Positions 11,795 to 25,623 of a DNA stretch of 64,000 nucleotides are shown one piece after another (within the stretch, counting starts at the first letter, position 1; each line of letters starts with the position of its first letter). Source of the DNA: Ptychodera flava (taxonomy: Eukaryota > Hemichordata > Enteropneusta > Ptychoderidae); assembly GCF_041260155.1 (NCBI RefSeq), contig NC_091941.1, forward strand, positions 39,070,747 to 39,134,746, given 5' to 3'. The position numbers and the translations under genes were made by a program. Below the pieces are notes generated by a model. It saw nothing but the letters and a program-made list of their open reading frames with translations. It was not told where the DNA came from and did not search any database.

Positions 11795-14100
11795 TGAGAG
11801 TAAATCTAGTTTTCTGTGATGTATGACAGTGTTGTACAACTTATGTCAGGCAAAGCTCTGCATTGAATCGTGAGATAATGACCATTTGCAAAATGTGTAT
11901 CAGTAGGATAAATAAGCATTGACACACAATCACATGTTTCTTCACAACTTTCATTGTTCAATTTTAAAACTGACTTTTAAGTGAAAGTTCATTCTTTCAC
12001 AAGATTGATGAAGGGTTAGATACAAAGTAATGCAATGAATGGGCTTGGCCCAATGTCACCATAACTGGTAAAGTGTAGACCAAGGTTCTTAACTTTTATG
12101 GCAACAAACTGTAATTATGGTGACATATTCTTAGCAATGTCTAATATTGTATAAATGTGATGTGTTAATGAAAAGGTTGCAGAAACTTCCCTATAGTTTT
12201 GAGAAACAAGACAAAGCTTTAAAATTCCATAGACCATTGTCTGTTCCTTGTGAAAGATCTGTGCATGTTTTTGTCTGCTATGTGACCAGACTCTAGAGGC
12301 CAACAGCCACCAAGTCCTATGGTAAATTTTGATCAAAACAACATTTAGGATCCTGACCTTGTGTACTTTAATGTTTACTTGGTTACATTTTTGCAGTTGA
12401 TTTATATGTTGTTTTTTGGCTTAGGATATTTTTATTTTTAATACATTTGATTTATGTATATGCCGTACATTAGTATTGCCAATTAATTCAAATAAGATAG
12501 GATGACTGAATGATTTAATTTTCAAGCACCTACCTGATAATGTTCATGCTTTTTTCAGCAAAATTTGTTTTTCATTTGAATAAAAATGAACAAAACAACT
12601 TGTTGGTGGTGTGTACTTTATGACAAAATTTTGGGATTAAAATATGTAAAATTTACTCAAATTTAAAATCAAACATCCCAGTGGCTAAACCTTTGGCATG
12701 GTATTCTTGATATCATTTTCAAACTGAAGGTGTCATGCTACTTTACAGAGAGACTCCACAGTACAATAAATTACCCACAATGCTGTTTGATTTGTACCAA
12801 CGACATTAGTTTTCTTATAACTTTTTCAGTTCTGCATAAAAGCAATAATGTGAAGTCTCAATATAATTGATTAATTACATTTATTAAAAGTAACTTGACA
12901 TATTGTAGTATAAATTTCAAAGAAACCGTCAATTAACCATAAAAGTCGCATTCTGCAGGTACTACAAATGTCAGAGTTTTGGGAAGCAAGTTATGACCAA
13001 CTGAAGGGGTTATTCTCTGAAAAAAGTTAGCATGTAAATTTCTTTCGTCTTTTCTATTTGGAAAAAATCAATATCCTCTTGTTTCATAAAACAGGTGCAA
13101 CTAGTCTCCCTCCTTTCCATCCCTTTTGTCTGTATGGCTGAGGACACAATCAGTGGAAAATTTACAAAAATACTATCTCCTCTCTCAATCAAGCGCAATT
13201 TTCTTAATCCTTTAAAATGGGAATTGAGAAGAAAGGTGTCCTTAAAATTACGTTTTCAGAAGTTCTCAACTGGTCCAGGAATTTGTCTACACAGGGGAGA
13301 CACGGTAGACTTCACAGGGGGAATCTACGTTGGTACAAATCATGATTCATTATGGGAAATCTCTAGTAATGTGGACACACAGATGTTTACCGTACCATCT
13401 CTTGTGTACTAAGAATGTGATGGCCCATTCGTTAGAGTGATGAAATATCTCAGGATGAAATTTTATCAGTTGATATAGATTTTTAGAAATTATACATTGT
13501 ATGCATACAGAGAGAAACGAATTGAAAATCTGTGACAACCAGACTCCTCTGTAATTGCCAAAATATTTCTGTGATGTTGGTGTTTTACTATGGCATTGTA
13601 ACTGTGGTGATAGCCCTTTGACAATGGCAATAAAACGTGAATTGTCATAGATACTGATAATACTAACAGTTCACCAAGGGGGAGGCATGTCAATGGTGGT
13701 GCAAAATACTGCCCAGATCAGTTCATGCAAATTAAGAGTAGGAAAATGTAATAGCCATTCCCCAGATTTCCATCTATAAAGTGTGTGCTTAAACAAGAAA
13801 AGTAAACTCATGAATTTTAATAGACGTAGTGGGAATGGCCGATTTGGCCAAAATAGGCCATAGCCACCACGTCTAAATCTCTGTGGGGAAAAGCTGTCAT
13901 GAAAAGTTACATCCCAAAAGGTTCTTGCTGATACTGTGATAGATTTTTTTTCTTCCACATTAGCTTGCCAGTTATTTTTTTCACAAGTCACGTAAGGCAG
14001 AATTTTTTTCCCCCTGGGATTTTTTTTTTCGAAAATCTTCCAGACCCCCCAGGATATCAAATGGTCCACCCCTTAGCAGCTGCGGGGGGGGGGGTGGGAG
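11795..14100. other. Intergenic between MKKS and ACP7
   Basis: No conserved gene is seen. A 105-codon plus-strand frame (13095-13412) has no recognisable domain, so I leave it uncalled. From about 13840 to 14100 the sequence has CG-bearing and homopolymer-rich blocks (T9, C6, G10) that look like element debris. Confidence 0.5.
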
Positions 14101-14121
14101 GGGATGGCCGGCCCACATTAT

Positions 14122-14158
14122 GTCACGTGACCTCATTTGACCTCACAGTTATTTGCAT
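14122..14158. promoter_or_regulatory. CLEAR-type E-box, DR4 half-sites and octamer upstream of ACP7
   Basis: GTCACGTGAC at 14122-14131 is a perfect palindromic E-box of the CLEAR type bound by TFEB/TFE3/MITF. Overlapping its edge, TGACCT (14128-14133) and TGACCT (14138-14143) are direct repeats spaced by 4, the DR4 nuclear-receptor arrangement on the opposite strand. ATTTGCAT at 14151-14158 matches the POU octamer. The cluster lies 240-275 bp upstream of the ACP7 start codon. Function is inferred from motif and place only. Confidence 0.5.
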
Positions 14159-14394
14159 ATTGCATTCACGGGCCGTGCATTGTTGTGATCTTCTACTGTA
14201 TGACATGACAAGTGGGAGGAATACATACTGCCTAACGCGACAATTTGGCAGTAACGCACGTCTGTAGTTTGAGGTGGAAATACTTCGTACGCATACGGTG
14301 TACGCCCTTCGGCACCCGGTTCTTGAAAGTGAAATGTATGCACCCACTGACACTTGAACTACAGGAAGTGTCCCATCACATCGCTGCAACAACC

Positions 14395-17300
14395 ATGGCG
14401 GCAAATGGAAACATCGCTGAAGACGTGAAAATAAGCCTTTACATGTTTCTTGTGATTTGTCCGTCAATAGTTGGCGCAAGTCCCTTCGGAGGGCGACCAG
14501 AACAGATCCATTTATCATGGACAGGTAGGAAGGTGTATTGATTATCGTAAAATAAAGGAAGGGGTGATTTCTGAGTGAATCCATGGTAGAGTATTAAGAG
14601 TAACCATGGTGAATCATGCTTGACACACAAGTCGCGTACCTACGCCACAGTAGTGACAGTCAATTTGTCGCTTATGTTTTGACGATGTGTCTGTCGAATT
14701 CGGCCGAAAATCACACGAAACGAGCGTTTTGAAGCATAAGGTATGAATTTTGAGGATAATCACAATAAAGTTTCAAAGGGTATGGTAATAAGATTTCGTA
14801 CTGCTCGTCATGTATGAAACGGCTTTGAGCGAAATTCACTACCCTGTCCCAAAACTATTACTCTGAGTGTATGTATAAAGAAAAATCTGTGATTCAGTAT
14901 TTTTGTTTCATTTCAACAGGATCAAATATTTACTGTCTTTCCCTTTTTATGAGACAATATAATGAAGCTGGAAGACACATAAAGGCTTCTGCACACGAGA
15001 GAAATTAGCTGTGAAATATTTAACACATTTGATATATTTTCCTTGCAAGGAAAATTCCTCACCATTTGCCCAGGAGAAAGTGATTTTTGTCATGTCCTAA
15101 GAAGTGCTTGCAAGTGCAAATCACATGACGGCACGCGTTGATCTTCACTTTCACTGATTAGGAATGCAGAAATGTGTTTATAAACAAAGGAGTAGTGTCA
15201 AGATACATGGCAGACAAGATAAGTGGCATAAATACTGGGTTTTTGATGGAGTTCGATTTTTATTTGTTTCTCCAAGATCAGATTTCTCCAAGTGCATGAT
15301 CTCCCCACCCCCCTGGAAACCTTAAACAATATAGCAAAGGACAGTTGGACCAAATTTCCACTGATTTATCCTCAAAGACTATCAATGACATATTCACTAT
15401 GATTTCCCTGCATGCACTTAAAAATTATTTTCCCTAGTGCACATGGTTAGGAATTAATCTTGCGGGGGAAAAAAATTTCAAGTATGTTAAATATTTTGCT
15501 CAATGGCACAAAAGAAAGAAAAACTTACTAAAATCACCCATACCTGAGAGTGAAATGGCAGAACAAACAGCCTCGAATGAAATTTTGCTTAGCTTATTTC
15601 TCTTAGATGTGACTAACAGTTAAAGCTTAGATTTTCCACCCTGCCATAATTGATACAATGTTTCAATTTATGCTTTCAAACTTTACCATTATTAAAACAT
15701 GAAAATAAAATTGCACTGGTGTTTATAGAAACCAAATCACAAGACTACATACATTATTGGCTGTTTGCCAGGTTAATGTGTACTGTACATCCACATCACG
15801 ATCATCATTCAGGGCATAATGAAAAGTGATATTTTGTCTTTATTTTGAGGGAGTGATGTCCCTGGAAACAACAGCAACTTCACAGTTCACTATATATCAT
15901 TTATGTCCGCACACACACTTTTGCTTGCTGTCTTAGTCTTTGTTTAGGGTCTATGGTTAGTGCATGATTTCTGAGCACAAGTGCTCAGTAGAGAAAATAC
16001 TGATACATCAGTTGAAATGAAAATTGTGCTCTCGAGTGATAGTGAAATTTCTACAATAGTGAATTATGAAAAGTTGTCAACTGTATAGCTTAGTTGAACC
16101 TATAGTTATTATCTTTTCTTTTAGAATCCTACAACTTATTGATGAAAGGAAAACCAAAACAAAAAAATACACATCCTCAATTGCCAAAGCACTGAAACAA
16201 GTGTTTCAGTCAATTAATGAGAGTATGTGCTTCCATCAGCTTTTATTTTATTTGTCATTTTATTATATCTACATGAATTCTCCATGTTTCATGTCCTAGG
16301 TATCAACACAGAGATGATAGTTACATGGAGTACATTCAACACAACTTCACAATCCACAGTGGAATATGGAATCAATCAACTGAACTTTGCAGTCAATGGT
16401 ACCAGTACAAAGTTTGTTGATGGGGGTAAAGAGCACCGAACACAGTTTATCCACCGAGTCAAAATTACTGAACTTCAAGCAAATCAAACATATTGTAAGT
16501 ATACTGTCACTGAGTCTATATCCACAACATTTTTCATGAAATGTAATTTCATTGTTTGTTGTACATAAAAATTTGACATAATGTCAGTGTCCATTGTTTC
16601 ATTTTAACTCCTCCTATATTTATTGAGAGAACAATGACGTAATTTGCCTATTTACTCTATTGTTTGTGATACATAGACTTTGACACAATGTCAGTTTAGC
16701 TGTAATTGTGTATAACTTGAAAGCACATGATCAGTTATTCATCATGTCAGGTACAATACCAGTGCATTTAGATCTTTATCAGTTGACAAAAACCAGCTTG
16801 GCAGTGCAGTGGGTCCAATTGAACCATTTGAAAGGAGCTAAAGTAAATCATGATATCACAGTGATATAATGTCAGTGTCTACCAAACAGATGATGAAAGA
16901 CATGTACCTGTGCAAACATTATTAATGGTTTAAGGGAAAACTGAAACAAAATAGTAAAAGGGATTAGCATTTAAAAAGCATAAAAAATAAAATATTAAAA
17001 TCTGAGAACAAAGTTATAGCAGAGTTATTCAATCAACAAAGATTATCAAAAGTGGTGATGAAGACATTGCTGTTAAAATGTATGTGCTCTCATTACTCTG
17101 TGCTTCATTGTCCTTTATTTCAAATTTCAATATTAAAATACCATTTTAGCCGCATGTAACATGAATAGGAAACCTCTGTCTATACTTTATTCTGAAGAAC
17201 ATCAATTTGATTTTTTAGTTTATCACTGTGGAAGTCCTGATGGTTGGAGTGCAGTGTATTATTTTACCACTTTTCAAGATGGCACCGACTGGAGTCCAAA

Positions 17301-20300
17301 ATTCGCTGTATTTGGTGATATGGGGAATATCAATGCACAATCACTTGCCGCTTTGGAGGAAGAAACTCAGAAAGGACACTTTGATGCCATTCTTCATGTT
17401 GGTAAGGAGCTACAAATCATTCAGGATGTAGATGGTTTCATTTCAAAAACAACAGATCATTACACTGTGTTGTTTACTGTTGATGAAAACCCATCTCTTC
17501 CAACTGTAAGCAAGGAAATTAGCATCTGAAAACAGAGACAAGATGTATGTTCATGTTCATTCTAGTGTTGTCAGTTATTTTTAATTCAAAATGGAGCAGT
17601 TTGTAGAAGTAGACTGGATCAAGCAGTGAAGTAACTAATTTTCATTGTGAAAGTGTAAGAAAACACCCCTTGAGACATATACCAAATGTCAAGTTTTTAG
17701 AAATAAAATGTTTAGAGTCAGCCATCCATGAAGGGTTATATGGGACCCTTTATCTTTCATACATGTATGTACAAGTAATAACATACAGATTGTAATCTCT
17801 GGCCTCATGGGTGATTAGTTTCATTCTTTTACACTGCAATAGCTGAAACTTTGGAAACATTGAAACAAATAAAAACAAAACATTTAGGTGTCAGGTATAA
17901 CATGTCAGTTTCAAACGATAGAAACTAGAAAGGCATGCAAACTGTTGATTTTACAAATTCTCCATACAAATTTTAGCCAAAGAAATATCTCTGACAAGAC
18001 ATTAATTAGCCATACCTTTTTTCAATATCTATCCACCACAATGTTACATATTTCATTTTGTTTTTGTATTCTCAGGTGACTTTGCATATGACTTTGACAG
18101 TTATGAAGGTGTTACTGGTGATGAATTCATGAGACAGATAGAACCAGTTGCAGCCTACCTGCCATACATGGTGTGTCCTGGTAACCATGAAAACGCATAG
18201 TAAGTCTTCATCAGAGTCAGCTTCAATGCAAGACTTTGAAAGATGCATGGAGATTTCATAGATGAGTGAGAAATAATACTATTGATATCAGAACATTTGC
18301 TGTGTGATTGGTTTTGTAATTTATGTCATGTAAGTTTGTTCAAGTTTGAAATTTCAAAGATACTGTATGTTAGTTTGGGTATTTATAAATGTAACAGCCA
18401 CCAGCATTTTCAGTCAAACGTCCAAATTTGTTCTTTTTTTTCTGAGAAAAATTCTGATTCAATGCAGTCTGACAAACCATAATATTCTTAGATCATTTAT
18501 ATAAAACACTTGTTTACATTCAATCATTGTTAAGATAAAATCAGGGCAGTGGACATAAACCAATGGGCAAAGTACAATTTTTGTGTCAATATTATACTTA
18601 TTTATAGTTGTGTCAATGATTAAATGGCATGTAAAGTGTCCGTGTAGTTTTGAATCCATCACTTAGTACCTCAAGTAGGTTTTAATATTGGGCCAAACCA
18701 TGGTGTTGAAAGGGTTAAAGACACCAGACTTTCACAATCCCCTTATTTTCTTCACAGCAACTTTTCCCATTACAAGAATAGGTTCACAATGCCTGGATAT
18801 GAGCAAAGTCAAAATCTATGGTTTAGGTAAGAGACAGCAATTTGTATCTTTTAAAGCAAAAAGTTGCAGAATAGATAAAATGTAAGACAACTTTCCTTGC
18901 ATGATAATATGACAGAGTTTTGCAGATGGTGACATCTTCTACAGTAACCTTAGTTAAGAGACTTTTTCCATTTATAGATCATGTTCTTTGTTAAAACTCT
19001 CAGCTGATTTTTTGTCAGAAATAAAAAATGATCCAAAAGTAACTGTAACAATGTTGGAATCATCAAGGGGTTTTAGACATAACTTGAAAATTGTAGTCGC
19101 TGCTGTAAATGTGTGCTCCATTATAGAAATCAATTACTGAGTCAATTTCATGCTGTTGGAATTGTAACTCAAAACCACACATTTGATAAATGTACAGTCA
19201 GTTTACAATGTTACTCTATGTTAGTTTTAGTTGATTTTGGTTTCAGAACAGCCCAGTTGGTCTGTTCATCTGTTGCACTTTAGTCTTTCTTTATCTGAAC
19301 CTCAAGAATGTCTACTGGAAATGTCATGGTCCAATACAAATTTTAAGGTATGCTAAATCATGTCAATTCTGTAGATATTGCTGGCTTTCAGCATCATGAC
19401 TTGCACCGAGAATTCACCAATGAAAAGATTATTTCTTCATCCCATCTCCCATGCATCAAAAATTGCTTTTAGTTTACACATATATACTGTTTTTATTTAT
19501 TACATGTATCTCTCAGTTGGAATATTGGTCCAGCCCACATAATATCCATATCAACAGAAGTGTACTTCTATATCAACTTTGGAAAACAACAAATGAAAAA
19601 TCAATGGCATTGGCTGCATCAAGATTTGGAGGTAAAACACAATTCAAAAATAGGACTTGACCTTACTCTTTATCCTGTCAGCAGTATCCATATTAATTCT
19701 ACTGTCAGTCATCCAGCCAGTAACAGCAGCTTGCAACCTCTGGGTCATGTTTGACAATACTCTCCAGTTTCATAAACACATTGTCAGCACTTGTTGAAGT
19801 ATTTACTTCCTCATCAGATGCATTGTGAAATAGTTATTCTGTTTACCCATTGTTGCTAAACTGGACTGTGGCAATGCTATGTCATGGGGTTGCTCTGTTA
19901 TACGGCTTGCTAACCACACGAGTTGGTAAGCTATGTCATCAAGCCTGAAAACTGTGAAACACACACTTTATGAGGCGCTCATCTGCAGTGACTGTACTGT
20001 GAGAGAAAACATTGTAATGATTGCAATATATCCTCATATGATTTGCTGCCACAGCGCGCCGGCAATGATAATGAAATTTTACACCCCAGTGTTTTGTCTC
20101 GGGAAGTTAACTTAAAAAATCTTTAGATATTAGTATAATTAAGAATATCTTGTAAATGATTCCACAGATTTACCCAATGAACAAACATTTCTCCAAAAGT
20201 GAAGTTATCATGATTTCAGTGTAATTGACAGAGGTTTAATTAGAGGGATCTCGCTCTGTAAGTAAGCTGTTAACCCTATATTTTACTCAAGATATCTAAA

Positions 20301-23300
20301 GTTCAACAGCTCAGCCATAAAGTAGTGAAACAATCATTGAATAGAAAGTATGAAATATTTGACAAAAGTATTTTCGTTGATTGAATTGGGGATTTAACCA
20401 ATGCAAGTGTCGATTGTCAGTGGAGAGGACAAAAATTGTGATAATTCCAAATATTTATAATAATATTTCAACAAAAACTTTTCTAAACTTTGACATATTA
20501 TTGATCATGGCCAAAATGCAGGTAAAATGTTTACAACCATTAGAGAATAGTATTTAAGGTTACATTTTATCAAATATATAGAATTTCTATACTTTGATGC
20601 AAAAAGTAAATGCATTTCAACTCCTAGCAACAAAACTAATGTGATGACATGTGGATGTTTTTGCTCTATTTAAAATCTCAAATATTAATCTTCAATTCAG
20701 AGAAAAAAGAAAAATTGTAGGTTACAAAAGAAGCAGCTTGCTCACCCTCAATCTGTTACAGACAGCCCAAAATAGTGCTTCTTGTCTTGTTACCATATGC
20801 CAAGAAGTGTGATCACATCACATCTACACCAAAACAGCTGCACCTGCTTCCAGTCACTTACAGATCCAATTTAAAATCCTGTTGATCACAAATAAAGTCC
20901 TAACATTGTTTGACTCCACCATACATTTCTGACCTTATCACACAAAAGACAATCCTAGCAGAACTGTCAGTTCCAGCTGCAAATAATTACCCAGTATACC
21001 TATGATCAGACTTACATCATACAGCGACCATTCATTCTCACAGCACCCAATGTGGATATCTTCAAATCCAGATTCAAAACTCATCTTTCAACAAGCATGC
21101 ACAATTTTTATTCAACTTCATCCTGTATCAATTTTTCCACCATCACAACCCATACATGTTCACATGAATAGAAGTAGGACTGACATACTAGGCCTATGCA
21201 TATCACAGAAATGGTAAAAATATAAAATATAGGCATCACGCACACAGCATTGGATTTCTTTTCAGGACATGATGAATACGATATACTGACATATCAGTTT
21301 ATGCTGTTTTTAATAGGAAGCCACAAAGCCAGAGTCAAGAGCAAAGCATCCTTGGATTATAGTAATGGGACATCGCCCTATGTACTGTTCCAATAATGAC
21401 CACGATGATTGTACCACGTTTGAAAGTATTGTGAGTGTTAAGTTAACTTTACTAGTATCCTGTCAATCAGACAAAGTTGAAAGTAAAGAGATCTTCTGGT
21501 ATACACTTCAATTTTTTGTCAGTGGAGTAGGTAAGTTTGGTGGTCCAAGATTCAAAATCTTTATCCATGACCACAAATTACCAATCAGAGTGTGAAATTA
21601 GTGAAGAATGAATACAGGGTATATTGATGTTCAACTTTGCCAAAATGAATTGATATTAAATAGATCTGCACTCTCTTCCTTATTGTCAAGTGGGTCAGTT
21701 GCTGTTAACAACATCATTACATCATTATTCCTTTTCGAACAATTTATCTATTTTTTACAAATTATGCAGTGTTCCACACCAGGTGAAAATTGCTAGCCAT
21801 TGGTCATGTAGGTTTGATGAAACCCAATGTATTCTTAACTATGAAATGATCTGCCATATCTTTAGGTTAGAACAGGATATAATGGTCAATATGGATTGGA
21901 GAAACTATTCTACAAATATGGTAAGTATTACATTGCGTGCTATGCTACTCAGTTACATACGAAATCTAATGCATGTAAATTTTAGTGTTTGCCAATCTTG
22001 ATATTCATATTTCCTGTGGCTATGAGATCATCTGCAATTATGATTCTTCCACATTACCAATAATTAATTTGAGTCTTTCATGGATGTCAATAATTCTAGA
22101 GATGTTTGATGAAAATTGACTTCTTTATTACACTGATGATTTACACTTGATATTACTTTTTTTCAAAAACACAAAATAATTTAATTCATGCTCATTTTGA
22201 TACTTATGTAACTAGTCCCCACGGACACGGTCCGGGGGGACTTATATGTTTGGTCATGTCCGTGCGTGCGTCCGTGCGTGCGTGCGTCAGTGCGTGCGTC
22301 CGTGCGTGCGTCCGTCCGTCCGTTCACGCAGATATCTCAGAGATGCCTGGAGCGATTTCATTCAAACTTGGTACAAGGATTACTTCATATGTCATACAGA
22401 TGCACGTCGATTTGTTTTGTGGTACAATCCAATATGGCTGCCAGGCGGCCATTTTATTACGATTTTTTCATGTACAGAGCCATAACTCAGGCATGTTTCA
22501 ACTGATTTTATTCAAAGTTGGTACAAGGACATTGACCAATGTCATAGATATGCATGTTAATTTGTTTTGTGATACGATCCAATATGGCCGCCGTGCGGCC
22601 ATTTTGTTACGATTTTTTCATGTACAGAGCCATAACTCAGGCATATCTCAACCGATTTTATTCAAACTTGGTACAAGGACATTGACCTATGTCATACATA
22701 TGCACGTCAATTTGTTTTGTGATACAATCCAATATGGCCGCCAGGCGGCCATTTTATTACGATTTTTCATGTACAGAGTCATTACTCAGGCATGTTCAAC
22801 AGATTTTATTCAAAGTTGGTACAAGGACATTGACCAATGTTATAGCTATGCACATCAATTTGTTTTGTGATACGATCCAATATGGCTGCTGTGCGGCCAT
22901 TTTGTTACGATTTTTTCATGTACAGAGCCATAACTCAGGCATATCTCAACCGATTTTATTCAAACTTGGTACAAGGACATTGACCTATGTCATGCACATG
23001 CACGTTGATTTGTTTTGTGATACAATCCAATATGGCCACCATGTGGCCATTTTATTACGTTTTTTCGTGTCCAGAACCATAACTCATACATGTATCAAGC
23101 AAATTTATTCAAAGTTGTTACAAGGAGATCGACCAATGTCATACATATGCACCTTAATTTGTTTTGTGATACGATCCAATATGGCTGCTGTGCGGCCATT
23201 TTGTTATGATTTTTTCATGTACAAAGCCATAACTCAGGCATATCTCAACCGATTTTAATCAAAGTTGGTACAAGGACATTGACCTATGTCATACATATGC

Positions 23301-25623
23301 ACAGTGATTTGTTTTGTGATACGATCCAATATGGCCGCCGGGTGGCAATTTTATTACGATTTTTTCATGTCTTGAACTACAACTCAGACATGTATCAAGC
23401 GAATTTATTCAAAAGTATTTTTATCACAGACCTAATGAAGAGGACTCTATCCTCTCTGAGGACCTGTAATCAAAGTACCCATTAACAAGTGGGGACTGTG
23501 TCATCAACGATGACTTGTTTTTTTGAAGGTGTTGATTTGGAGATATGGGCACATGAACATTCCTATGAACGATTATGGCCAGTTTATGATAGGGAGGTCA
23601 GTTTGTTTTCTTTCTTTTGCTCAGTGCGGAAAGTCAGAGTACAACTTTATCAAATATCCAGTACAGTTATAGTAATGATCCTGAGTTAGATTCTGTTTGT
23701 TCGTCTTTTCGCTGTGAGATGCTTTGAATATCTTGTCAAGATATTGCTAAATTGTTGGGATAAATTGATTGACTGAAAATTCAATCGTCAAAGTAGTGTT
23801 TCACTTTAATTAACAACTAATCATAGATTAGAAAAGATTAGAAAAGATGGACAGGAAAGTGGTACAGACCGCAAAGAGCTTTTTACTTTGACTGTGCAAT
23901 GTGTGTAAAAACAACAATGGACTCTACGACCTGATGCAATCAGTTGTCTGCTGTGTTCTGCACTTGAACATAGCATGGCAACTTTGTATGGAAGGATGGT
24001 TGTACCAAATTTGTCTTCTGATCTCACAAAAAATATACTCCACAGTATCACTGTGATGTGATTTAATGTAATGGACTTGTGAATTAATTACCCTGGGTTT
24101 GATTACAATTTAGGGTTAACAGGCAACAATTTGAATTCCAAACATCTGTTGTTCTGTAACTTTGTAGGTTTATAATGGTAGTTCCAGTGAACCATACACC
24201 AATCCAAAGGCACCTGTACACATAATAACAGGATCTGCTGTAAGTTTTAATGTTTATGTGAAATCTAGACTTGCTTCAAATAGGGATTTCAGTTCTTTGT
24301 AATACCTTATGGTTCATGTATGCTTCCATTGCATGAAACTGTTTGAATCAATTACAGCTTAAAGTGGAGTCTTCACATTTGTTCTTGTTTGCATTGTCTA
24401 CATGATGTTAATCATTTGTTCTTCTTTGTTGTTTCCTTTTGAATATAAACAACCTATCTCTTCAACTGTACTGCATGTAACAAGTTTATTTTGGCAGAGA
24501 CGCCCTAATAAACTTGCGTTAGTCTCTCTCAAACAGGTTACACAAATCAATAGACTTACAGAAAAAATAGTGGCAAATACTTTACCTCAAAATTCATCAA
24601 TTCATTTTAACCTATAAACAAAGAACAAAATAGTTGCTGATATGCCCCTTCAAAACTGTTTGAAATGATTGTTGCCTATAATGAACTGAACATTTGCAGG
24701 AGTAAGCACATCTGACAGTTGAAGTCTGGCACCATCGGTATTTTTGCTTGGACAGGTGAATTTGCCATTGTATTGGCATGATGACCTATTGAGCACATAT
24801 GGAGAACAATGGTAAAGAGTGTGTGTACACCTTGCAAACTAGACTGCAGGATCACTTGAACATTGATACTAGTCTATTGATAATCAAATACTGATTGAAT
24901 ATGCCTGTATGTTTATCATTGCTTAACATCTTTGCAACAGTGTCACTAACCCTGTCCTATCAATACATTTCAACCAACCTTTGACCTTGATATTTTACCA
25001 AGGGTTGTCAAGAGAAACATGATGGCTTCCAGCCACCGTTTCGTCCATGGAGTGCTTTCCGAGCACAGGATTATGGCTATACTCGTATGCAAATTATTAA
25101 TGGCACACATTTGTACCTGGAACAAGTGTCAGATGATAAGGTAAGCAATTGGTTATTGGTTGTCTGAAAGGTCAGTAAGGTCATAATGTTTCTGTTAAGT
25201 TTCATATAGTTAAAAAAAAATAAAGAATTCTGATAGATGGTCTTGTCTGAGATGTGATTGAACAGGAGCACTTGTTCCACATGTTGCCTGTATGTATGAG
25301 TATTAGAATATCCAAAGTTTGATCAGGCTGTAATAGTCAGTCTCTGATGATTTGCAGTATCGTGATGACTGCTAGGAAGAATGGCATGGTGAATATCCAC
25401 TACATTTCCAAACATCACAGTCAGTAAATAGTGTGATTTACATCAAACATGAAACAAGTGTGCAATGGGTTGATAAATAATATTTATTCCTAACAATTTA
25501 GCTTTCTTTTGCTACTTAGTTTTCATATAGTAATTTTATGACATATTTTTTTTCCAGGGTGGTCAAGTGATCGACAAAATAACCATCATTAAAGATCATC
25601 ATGGTCCATATGGTGTAGTTTAA
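14395..25623 (+). CDS. ACP7: Acid phosphatase type 7 (purple acid phosphatase)
   Basis: A binuclear-metal phosphatase that hydrolyses phosphomonoesters at acid pH. Twelve exons join in frame to 442 aa (human 438): 14395-14524, 16300-16494, 17219-17401, 18076-18199, 18758-18826, 19517-19631, 21317-21430, 21866-21920, 23529-23596, 24168-24239, 25003-25140, 25558-25623. Residues 13-28 form a signal-peptide core (ISLYMFLVICPSIVGA). A fibronectin-like N-terminal domain (QIHLSW, VTWSTFN) precedes the metallophosphoesterase domain. Metal-site motifs are all present: GDMG (D142), GDFAY (D171, Y174), GNHE (N206), GHRPMYC (H291), AHEHSYER (H337, H339). The match to human ACP7 is strong throughout (for example LGPAHIIS-type and YTNP.APVHIITGSAGC blocks). 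The product is probably secreted or lysosomal. AATAAA occurs overlapping the stop codon and again at 25712, the latter being the likelier poly(A) signal. Confidence 0.95.
14665..14757 (+). repeat. Fifth copy of the fold-back unit, in ACP7 intron 1
   Basis: The stretch containing TTTTGACGATGTGTCTGTCG, then GGCCGAAAATCACACGAAA and GGTATGAATTTTG closely matches the unit in the inverted repeat at 2.1-2.7 kb, including its right-hand flank. It shows that the unit is dispersed and is not confined to the fold-back locus. Confidence 0.75.
19690..21110 (+). mobile_element. Decayed LINE fragment (CR1/L2-like) in ACP7 intron 6
   Basis: Near 19730-19800 the plus strand encodes ACNLWVMFDNTLQFHKHIV, a good match to the NLGV.FD..L.F..HI motif of CR1/L2-type LINEs. 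From about 20755 it encodes LQTAQNSASCLVT, then the typical HW-less LPVTYRIQFKILL..NK region and a YSDHSFS..P motif with FK.TH near 21090. About 800 bp of unrelated AT-rich DNA separates the two blocks. Stops and frame changes are frequent. Confidence 0.7.
22214..23497. repeat. Tandem-array element, 150-nt units, TIR AGTCCCCAC
   Basis: The element begins AGTCCCCAC (22214-22222) and ends GTGGGGACT (23489-23497). After a GTGCGTCCGT-rich head come about seven units of 150 nt, each with TTCAAA(C/G)TTGGTACAAGG, CAATATGGCCGCC and CGGCCATTTT. Units alternate between two types (GACCTATGTC with TTTTATTACG, versus GACCAATGTC with TTTTGTTACG), a 300-nt higher-order period. Because 150 is divisible by three, long open frames persist; I treat them as by-products. 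It lies in ACP7 intron 8. Confidence 0.85.

Noticed and set aside
13095-13412. 105-codon frame as a gene
   Set aside because: No domain, no splice partners, and opposing frames overlap it; the length is plausible by chance in AT-rich DNA.
22246-23485. Overlapping open frames encoding a repeated 50-residue motif
   Set aside because: They follow from a 150-nt tandem unit (divisible by three); several frames are open at once and the array is inside an ACP7 intron.
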